A model generated the notes under the pieces. It saw nothing but the letters and a program-made list of their open reading frames with translations. It had not been told where the DNA came from and ran no database searches. A program made the translations under genes and the position numbers. A DNA stretch of 64,000 nt from Thermoanaerobacter pseudethanolicus ATCC 33223 (GTDB lineage Bacteria > Bacillota > Thermoanaerobacteria > Thermoanaerobacterales > Thermoanaerobacteraceae), in the NCBI RefSeq assembly GCF_000019085.1, contig NC_010321.1, positions 1,747,001-1,811,000 of the forward strand, written 5' to 3'. Position 1 is the first letter of the stretch. Every line of letters starts with the position of its first letter. Positions 58,648 through 64,000 of the stretch are shown here, in pieces.

Positions 58648-59370
58648 TTACAAAATCTTACTTATAAATTCTTTTGTCCTTTCATTTTTTGTATTGTAGA
58701 AAATATCTTCTGGCGTCCCTTCTTCAATTATCATTCCATCGTCCATAAAAATGACTCTATCCCCTACTTCCCTCGCAAACCCCATCTCATGAGTGACAAC
58801 TACCATAGTCATCCCTTCATTTGCCAGGCCTTTCATGACGTTTAAAACTTCTTTTACCATTTCAGGGTCAAGGGCTGATGTGGGCTCATCAAAAAGCATA
58901 ATATCTGGCTGCATAGCTAATGCCCTTGCGATTGCAAGTCTCTGCTTTTGACCGCCTGATAGCTTAATAGGGTACTCGTCCTTTTTGTCTAAAAGACCTA
59001 CTTTTTCAAGTAAGCCCAAAGCTATATCTTCAGCAGTTTTTTTGTCCATCTTCTTCACTTTAATAGGAGCTAACGTTACATTTTCAAGAGCCGTCAAGTG
59101 AGGAAATAAATTAAAGTGCTGAAAAACCATCCCTACTTTTTGCCTTATCTTATTGATGTTTACTTTTTTGTCGTTTATTTTGATCCCTTCAATATAGATT
59201 TCTCCTTTAGTAGGCACCTCTAAAAGGTTTATACACCTTAAAAGGGTACTTTTCCCTGAACCGCTTGGTCCTATTATTACAACAACTTCTCCTTTATTTA
59301 CATTTAAACTTACACCTTTTAATACTTCTAAATCCCCAAAGGTTTTATACACCTCATTAACGCGTATCAC
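58648..59370 (-). CDS. Polar amino-acid ABC transporter ATPase
   Basis: A 240-residue ATPase with Walker [14 protein letters not shown], signature [16 protein letters not shown], Walker [13 protein letters not shown] and the switch His in VVTHEMGFA, typical of the GlnQ/HisP class. The GTG at 59370 ([12 protein letters not shown]) fits the family start and overlaps the permease end. Exact amino acid is not readable. Confidence 0.92.
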   Translation of the reverse strand: MIRVNEVYKTFGDLEVLKGVSLNVNKGEVVVIIGPSGSGKSTLLRCINLLEVPTKGEIYIEGIKINDKKVNINKIRQKVGMVFQHFNLFPHLTALENVTLAPIKVKKMDKKTAEDIALGLLEKVGLLDKKDEYPIKLSGGQKQRLAIARALAMQPDIMLFDEPTSALDPEMVKEVLNVMKGLANEGMTMVVVTHEMGFAREVGDRVIFMDDGMIIEEGTPEDIFYNTKNERTKEFISKIL

Positions 59371-60019
59371 CAGCCCTAAGCCTCCTTTCAAAGATTCCAA
59401 GGAGTCTTGAAAAGATGAAGGTCATTATAAAATATATAGCTGCAATGATGATGTAAGGCTCGAAATACTTATAAGTAATGCTTTGTATAATATCTGCTTG
59501 CCTTGTAAGGTCTGCAAAACCTATTACTGATATAATAGCTGATTCTTTGAGCATCACGATAAATTCATTTCCCAAAGCAGGAAGGATATTTTTTATTGCC
59601 TGAGGAATTATAACGTACCTCATCGCCATAGCATGAGTCATGCCAAGAGAGCGAGCTGCTTCGTTTTGACCAGGGTCTACCGCTTGTATACCTGCCCTTA
59701 TAATCTCTGCAACATAGGCAGCGCTATTTATGGCAAGAGCAGAAACGCCTGCTGTAAAAGCGGGTATATCTATTCCAAATTGCATAAGGCCATTGTATAT
59801 CAATAAAAGTTGTACCAAAAGAGGAGTACCTCTTATAATTTCAACATAGCTTGCGCCTATAAAGCTTATAGGTTTTATAGAAGACATTTTAATAAGAGCA
59901 ACAATCAGACCTAATATAACTCCTATAGTCACTGCTAAAAAGGTGAGTTTTAAAGTCATGAGAAGGCCGCTTACAAATAAATGACTGTATTTTAGCATGC
60001 TCAAAAAATTTATACTCAT
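59357..60019 (-). CDS. Polar amino-acid ABC transporter permease
   Basis: A 220-residue inner-membrane protein with five helices and the EAA loop [33 protein letters not shown], which contacts the ATPase. [13 protein letters not shown]-type segment [19 protein letters not shown] is typical of the HisM/GlnP class. It lies between the binding protein and the ATPase genes. Confidence 0.93.
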   Translation of the reverse strand: MSINFLSMLKYSHLFVSGLLMTLKLTFLAVTIGVILGLIVALIKMSSIKPISFIGASYVEIIRGTPLLVQLLLIYNGLMQFGIDIPAFTAGVSALAINSAAYVAEIIRAGIQAVDPGQNEAARSLGMTHAMAMRYVIIPQAIKNILPALGNEFIVMLKESAIISVIGFADLTRQADIIQSITYKYFEPYIIIAAIYFIMTFIFSRLLGIFERRLRAGDTR

Positions 60020-60083
60020 AAAAATCTTCCTTTCAGCAAAATTTTAGTGGAGAACTGTTTTTAAAATTCTCCACCAAATTTCA

Positions 60084-60869
60084 TCATTGCTTAAACCATT
60101 TATCTATAAGTTTGTCATATTCGCCACTTGCTTTTAACTCTTTTATCACATCGTTTATTATATTCACTAATTCTTTATTTCCTTTAGCTACTGCAACAGC
60201 AGAACCATTTTCTACCGTGTTGATTTCTTTCATGTTAAGTATCTTCATGTCCTTGTATTCTTTGAGATATGCATTTGCTACAGTATTTTCCAATACTATC
60301 GCATCACATCTGCCATTCTTTAAATCCATAAAAGCGTCTCCAACACGATTTAGCTGCTTCAATTTTACATCCGGTATCTTTTTAGCAGCTTCTTCAGAGG
60401 TGGTGCCTATTTGCACTGCAACAGTTTTGCCTTTTAAGTCATCAAATTTGGAAATAGGACTGTCATTACGCACTACTACCACTTGTTTACTATCATAATA
60501 AAGGTCTGAAAAATCAACACTTTTAGCCCTCTCCGGTGTTGGAGTCATTCCAGCAATCGCCATATCTATGCGCCCAGCTTGAAGAGCTGGAATCAATCCT
60601 TTAAAGTCCATATCTTTTATCTCCAGCTTAACCCCTAATTTTTTCGCAATGGCATTTGCTATATCAACGTCAAAACCCACTATTGTATCTTTGTTTCCTT
60701 CTACTTTATGGAACTCATAAGGTGGAAAATCTGCACTTGTTCCCATTACGATAACGCCTTTTTCCTTAATTTTGTCCAAAGTATTAGCTGGTTTGTTGCC
60801 ACAAGCGGATAAAATTAAACCCAAAATAATTGTCATTGTTAAGAAAACAAATAATGTTTTTTTATTCAT
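60084..60869 (-). CDS. Amino-acid-binding lipoprotein of the ABC transporter
   Basis: A 261-residue solute-binding protein of family 3. The lipobox LILSACGNK places the lipid-modified Cys at residue 23. The mature part has GVIVMGTSADFPPYEFH, VGFDVDIANAIAKKLGVKLE and DMAIAGMTPTPERAKSVDFS, the typical amino-acid-binding fold. It is the first gene of the operon. The 60870-61060 gap upstream shows no riboswitch or T-box. Confidence 0.93.
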   Translation of the reverse strand: MNKKTLFVFLTMTIILGLILSACGNKPANTLDKIKEKGVIVMGTSADFPPYEFHKVEGNKDTIVGFDVDIANAIAKKLGVKLEIKDMDFKGLIPALQAGRIDMAIAGMTPTPERAKSVDFSDLYYDSKQVVVVRNDSPISKFDDLKGKTVAVQIGTTSEEAAKKIPDVKLKQLNRVGDAFMDLKNGRCDAIVLENTVANAYLKEYKDMKILNMKEINTVENGSAVAVAKGNKELVNIINDVIKELKASGEYDKLIDKWFKQ

Positions 60870-61067
60870 TTTTCTTCTCCTCTCCTCTTAATAAAAATTT
60901 TGTAAATTCATAAAAAATGTCAATTATAAATAACTGCTACAAATAGATTTTCTGACCTTTTGCTTTCATAATTATAATATCATATGAATAAAATTTCAAT
61001 ATTTTTTTCTTTAAAGAGGACAGGAAATTTTTTTAGAAAGAAAAAAATATGTTGTGAAATAAAAATC

Positions 61068-61097
61068 TGTGGATAATGTGGATAAGTTTGTGAATAA
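61068..61097 (+). promoter_or_regulatory. Cluster of three DnaA-box-like sites
   Basis: TGTGGATAA (61068-61076) and TGTGGATAA (61077-61085) are two perfect DnaA boxes (TTATCCACA on the minus strand) directly adjacent, and TGTGAATAA (61089-61097) is one mismatch away. They lie between the amino-acid ABC operon and the intron end. Confidence 0.55.
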
Positions 61098-61139
61098 CTT
61101 TTAAATTCGCTTTTAACAATGTGGAAAAAGTTCTGAAGT

Positions 61140-63051
61140 ATCGAGTAGGAGCTGAATAATTATTTTATTCAGCGTCCTCTCACACCACCGTACGTACCGT
61201 TCGGTATACGGCGGTTCATTAGGAATTGTGTACAATTAGATATCTTTGGGATAAACTCTTATAACCTATGCTTTCAAAGTATTTATTTGTAAGAGTCTTA
61301 TTTAGGATTGGGCTATTGGATATTCTCCAGTAGCCTTTCCTTGTATTGGCGTATTCCCAGGCTTTTTGTTCTTCTACTCCTAGTTTTACTAAGTTATCAT
61401 GCTTCGTTTTTATCTTCTTCCATTGTTTCCATATACATGCCCTTAGTCTTCGCCTTATCCATTCGTCAAGGGTTTTCATTATGCTTTTCGCGTCTGCTAA
61501 TCCAAAATAGTTGACCCATCCTGTTGTTATTTGATTTAGTCTTTTTATTCTGTTTTCCATGCTTATTCCCTTGTTCCGATTGGTTATTTCTCTTACTTTT
61601 TCCTTAAACCTTTTGATGGATTTTTCATGGATTCTTATTCTTACTTCGTTTTCTTTTGTGTAGAATGAAAATCCAAGAAATTTTCTTCTCCATGGTCTAT
61701 CTACAGCACTTTTTGCTTCGTTGACTTTTAGTTTTAATTTGCTTTCTATGAATTTCTTTATGCTCTTCATTACTCTGTTTCCTGCAGACCTGCTTTTTAC
61801 ATATATGTTGCAGTCATCTGCATATCGGCAGAATTTATGCCCTCGTTTCTCAAGTTCTTTGTCTAGTTCGTCCAACATTATGTTTGCTAATAGGGGACTT
61901 AATGGCCCTCCTTGGGGTGTCCCTTCTTCTGTTGATACTTTGACTCCGTTTATCATTACTCCTGATTCTAAGTATCTTCGTATTAACTTTAGTACCCTTT
62001 TGTCTCCTATCCGCTTTTCTAGTTTGGACATTATTATGTCGTGGTTTACTCTATCAAAGAACTTTTCTAAGTCCATATCTACAACCCATGTATATCCTTC
62101 ATTTATATATGCTTCTGCGGCTTTTATTGCGTCTTTTGCACTGCGTCCTGGTCTAAATCCATAACTGCTATCAGAAAATGTATGGTTGTAGACTCTATTT
62201 AGTATTTGGGCTATTGCTTGTTGTATTAGCCTATCTAGTGCTGTAGGTATTCCTAGTAGTCTTACTCCTCCATCTGGTTTGGAAATTTCTACTCTTCGCA
62301 CTGGTTGTGGTTTGTATTTCCCCTCCAGCAGTTGTTGTTTTATGGTTGCCCAGTTTTCTTTGAGATACGGTAGAAGTTCATCTACTTCCATCCCATCGAC
62401 TCCATGGCTTCCTTTATTTGCAACAACGCGCTTGTATGCTGCTCTCATGTTTCCTCGTTCTACTATCATTTCAAGCATCTTGCTGGTATATCTTTGTACA
62501 TCGTTTCTTCTATCTTTTGACGCCGATGATATACTATGCACTTCCGTTGTCTTTTGAAATTCCATTTCTCTATTCAACGGATAGCCTCTTTGTTGAGTTG
62601 TCTGCAGTCTCTGCATATCTTTCGAGTCCATAAGATTTCCAAAACCTCCTAACGTTCGGCCCTTCCTTATCTATTCATGACTAGATAAGTACTATGACCT
62701 CTGCTGACTTCTCAAGGTTCAACCATACATCACTGTATGGGTTGTCACTTCAGAGTTCACTTTAGTGACTTGTCCTTGAGACCTCCCCGGGTAAGAACGA
62801 TAACTTTCATCTCATATATCTGCCAGATTTACTGTATGGGATTCGGGTAGTGTTGGACTTCGTTTTGTTACGCAAACTCATCCATCCCAATTCAGCCTCT
62901 TATCTGGTTCTTGTTCATCAGACCGAGATTTTGCCTTAAGCTTCCTTCAGATTCCACCTCACGATGGACACCCTTGCTCTTGGCTAGTGGTTCCCACTAC
63001 CAAGCCCACAGCGGACTTTCACCGCCTAGCTATCGCCCATGCCGGGCGCAC
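61140..63051 (-). mobile_element. Group II intron with reverse transcriptase (~1.91 kb)
   Basis: The minus strand begins GTGCGCCCGGCATGGGCG at 63051, a group II 5' end, and ends with domain V (61184-61215: ACCGCCGTA/TACGGTGGT, CG bulge, GAAC loop), domain VI (GCTGAATAA/TTATTCAGC) and CTACTCGAT near 61140. The 5' exon is the tail of a terminator hairpin (63054-63080), the insertion habit of bacterial class C introns. A likely EBS1, GTAACAAA (62871-62864), can pair with the exon bases TTTTTTAC at seven of eight positions. The exact 3' end may be off by a base or two. Confidence 0.9.
61219..62631 (-). CDS. ltrA: Group II intron reverse transcriptase/maturase
   Basis: The 470-residue intron-encoded protein has the RT domain with GVDGMEVDELLPYL, LGIPTALDRLIQQAI, YGFRPGRSAKDAI, GTPQGGPLSPLLANI and the catalytic FCRYADDCNIY. 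The maturase (X) domain follows, ending RKGYWRISNSPILNKTLTN. No HNH endonuclease domain is present, in line with class C-like introns. No stop codon or frameshift interrupts it, so the intron may be mobile. Confidence 0.95.
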   Translation of the reverse strand: MDSKDMQRLQTTQQRGYPLNREMEFQKTTEVHSISSASKDRRNDVQRYTSKMLEMIVERGNMRAAYKRVVANKGSHGVDGMEVDELLPYLKENWATIKQQLLEGKYKPQPVRRVEISKPDGGVRLLGIPTALDRLIQQAIAQILNRVYNHTFSDSSYGFRPGRSAKDAIKAAEAYINEGYTWVVDMDLEKFFDRVNHDIIMSKLEKRIGDKRVLKLIRRYLESGVMINGVKVSTEEGTPQGGPLSPLLANIMLDELDKELEKRGHKFCRYADDCNIYVKSRSAGNRVMKSIKKFIESKLKLKVNEAKSAVDRPWRRKFLGFSFYTKENEVRIRIHEKSIKRFKEKVREITNRNKGISMENRIKRLNQITTGWVNYFGLADAKSIMKTLDEWIRRRLRACIWKQWKKIKTKHDNLVKLGVEEQKAWEYANTRKGYWRISNSPILNKTLTNKYFESIGYKSLSQRYLIVHNS

Positions 63052-63053
63052 GT

Positions 63054-63080
63054 AAAAAAGACACCAAAATGGTGTCTTTT
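63054..63080 (-). terminator. Terminator of the zinc-ribbon gene and intron target
   Basis: AAAAGACACC and GGTGTCTTTT around a five-base loop, T-run on the minus strand. The intron begins three bases after it. Confidence 0.88.
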
Positions 63081-63120
63081 GTATAATCCTCTTTACTTTT
63101 CTTGCGAAAAAGTAAGGGGA

Positions 63121-63318
63121 TTATCTGCTCATGCCAAAAGCTTTCTTGTCTCTTCTAGCATTGTACTGATGGTTTCTTCTTTTTTTCGCTTCTCTGCACG
63201 CTTTACATCTTACAGGCTCATTTTGAAAGCCTTTCTCCGCATAAAACTGTTGTTCTCCTGCTGTCCACACAAACTCTTTTCCACAATCTTTGCACACTAA
63301 CACTTTGTCTTGATACAT
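63121..63318 (-). CDS. Small zinc-ribbon domain protein
   Basis: The ATG at 63318 follows GAGGGGAT and gives 65 residues. Two cysteine pairs, LVCKDCGKEFVW and VRCKACREAKK, form a zinc ribbon of the zf-trcl type, followed by a basic tail (RRNHQYNARRDKKAFG). Such proteins may bind nucleic acid, but no function is established. A terminator follows, into which the group II intron inserted without breaking the gene. Confidence 0.82.
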   Translation of the reverse strand: MYQDKVLVCKDCGKEFVWTAGEQQFYAEKGFQNEPVRCKACREAKKRRNHQYNARRDKKAFGMSR

Positions 63319-63463
63319 AACTAATAATCCCCTCACTTTGAATTTTTGGTTCAATATAATCTTTCGATTATATTATACGTGTATTATATCACCTTAAACC
63401 TTAAATAGCAATAAAATTTTAATAAAATTTTTACGATCTCAAAATACAAATTCCGACATTTTA

Positions 63464-63492
63464 TTGTAAAATCCATCTAACAGTGGTATAAT
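63464..63492 (+). promoter_or_regulatory. Promoter of the chemotaxis receptor gene
   Basis: TTGTAA (63464-63469), a 17-base spacer and TATAAT (63487-63492) on the plus strand, 57 bp upstream of the ATG. It looks like a sigma-A rather than a flagellar sigma promoter. Confidence 0.75.
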
Positions 63493-63548
63493 ATATTTAT
63501 ACAACCGCTTGCATAACTTAATTCACCCATTTTGGAGGTGTTTGACTA

Positions 63549-64000
63549 ATGAAAAGGCAAAAAGGAATTCAAAAGAAAGAGTTAAAACTAAGGTTCCCTA
63601 AAATTTCGTTTTTTAAAATTCCTAAGGCAAACGTTAGACTAAATCTTTCAAACAGTGGCAGCGGCATATTTGCTAAATTAATGACCTTCATAGCCTTTAT
63701 AATAATCGTACCTCTCGCTTTCACTGGTTATATGTCTACAAGCAAGTCAATAAAAATTTTACAAGATACTATTAACATCTCTAATGCTGATACATTAGGA
63801 CTAATAAATAATTATGTAGACCTTTTCAAAAATGATATTGAAACTCAACTTATTATTCTCTCTGCCAATCCTCAAATTCTAAATTTTGGACAAGGTGATT
63901 TTGAAACTGATAAAAAGAATTTACAAGATTTATTTACAACCATTTTAAAAGCAAAAAGTACTAAAATATCTCTTATTTATTTTGCAACACCAGATAAAAA
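63549..64000 (+). CDS. Methyl-accepting chemotaxis protein, N-terminal part
   Basis: The ATG at 63549 follows GGAGGT at ten bases and opens a frame to the window end (150 codons). A basic cytoplasmic start (MKRQKGIQKKELKLRF) is followed by a membrane helix (about 44-62) and an extracytoplasmic sensor region with NYVDLFKNDIETQLIILSAN, like the helix that opens double-Cache domains. The signalling domain is outside the window, so a Cache-type kinase or diguanylate cyclase cannot be excluded. Confidence 0.72.
   Translation, partial: MKRQKGIQKKELKLRFPKISFFKIPKANVRLNLSNSGSGIFAKLMTFIAFIIIVPLAFTGYMSTSKSIKILQDTINISNADTLGLINNYVDLFKNDIETQLIILSANPQILNFGQGDFETDKKNLQDLFTTILKAKSTKISLIYFATPDK

Noticed and set aside
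60870-61060. T-box or riboswitch upstream of the amino-acid ABC operon
   Set aside because: No T-box consensus, specifier stem or terminator hairpin could be found; the region is AT-rich without structure.
61068-61097. Replication origin
   Set aside because: DnaA-like boxes are present, but there is no dnaA/dnaN neighbourhood and no clear unwinding region of repeats, so an oriC call is not justified.

Overview
The window reads as chromosome of a thermophilic, low-GC, spore-forming anaerobic Firmicute, most likely Thermoanaerobacter or a close relative. Supporting signs are AT-rich sequence with strong Shine-Dalgarno sites, a PurSQL-type purine operon, a CIRCE-controlled groESL operon, electron-bifurcating NfnAB, Rex, a clostridial agr locus, and a tandem guanine-PRPP riboswitch of a type known from this genus. 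Genus assignment is inference; no database search was made.

Layout. 1-10317: one large minus-strand purine operon (purine permease, purE, C, S, Q, L, F, M, N, and purH cut by the left edge) behind a sigma-A-like promoter and two consecutive riboswitch aptamers that share one terminator. 10366-13666: guaB-guaA with its own guanine riboswitch. 13766-15912: tRNA-Arg(CCU) and groES-groL under CIRCE. 16095-17956: a helical repeat protein and four tiny hydrophobic proteins in two paralogous pairs. 18118-26910: intracellular subtilase, a structured repeat, an ogg-DUF554-hutP operon, an FMN-dependent glutamate-synthase-like protein, NfnAB, and a P-loop/Asp23-like fusion. 27203-30335: agr quorum-sensing locus containing a 43-residue AgrD pro-peptide and an AgrA-type double operator in front of it. 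30462-38549: rex, motAB, an ABC-F protein, a 2-hydroxyacid dehydrogenase, and tsaE-tsaB-rimI-tsaD. 38646-44208: FMN-riboswitch-controlled ribU, arginine deiminase operon, amidohydrolase. 44334-52047: TVP38-like protein, a secreted stalk-type protein, tex, prfB with programmed frameshift, secA. 52174-55193: second structured repeat and a niacin module (ECF S component with a NiaR-like operator, and niaR) split by a fresh ISL3-family element. 55159-60869: DUF5317, HD-GYP protein, a 27-residue peptide gene, hpf, and a polar amino-acid ABC transporter. 61068-64000: DnaA-box-like sites, a group II intron with its reverse transcriptase inserted behind a terminator, a zinc-ribbon protein, and the start of a chemotaxis receptor.

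How the parts work together. Purine supply is controlled at two operons by RNA sensing of guanine, plus PRPP at the first. The arc operon converts arginine to ornithine, carbamoyl phosphate and then ATP. Rex and NfnAB point to redox-controlled fermentation. The agr genes encode peptide, processing protease, kinase and regulator for cell-density signalling; here the kinase has only two predicted membrane helices, and a separate five-helix membrane protein is encoded just upstream of agrA.

The parts least explained by known families are the two ~300-370 bp inverted-repeat elements with a compensatory base-pair change between copies, the cluster of tiny hydrophobic proteins, the apparently split agr sensor, the 27-residue peptide gene framed by an inverted repeat, and the side-by-side DnaA-box-like sites next to the intron.
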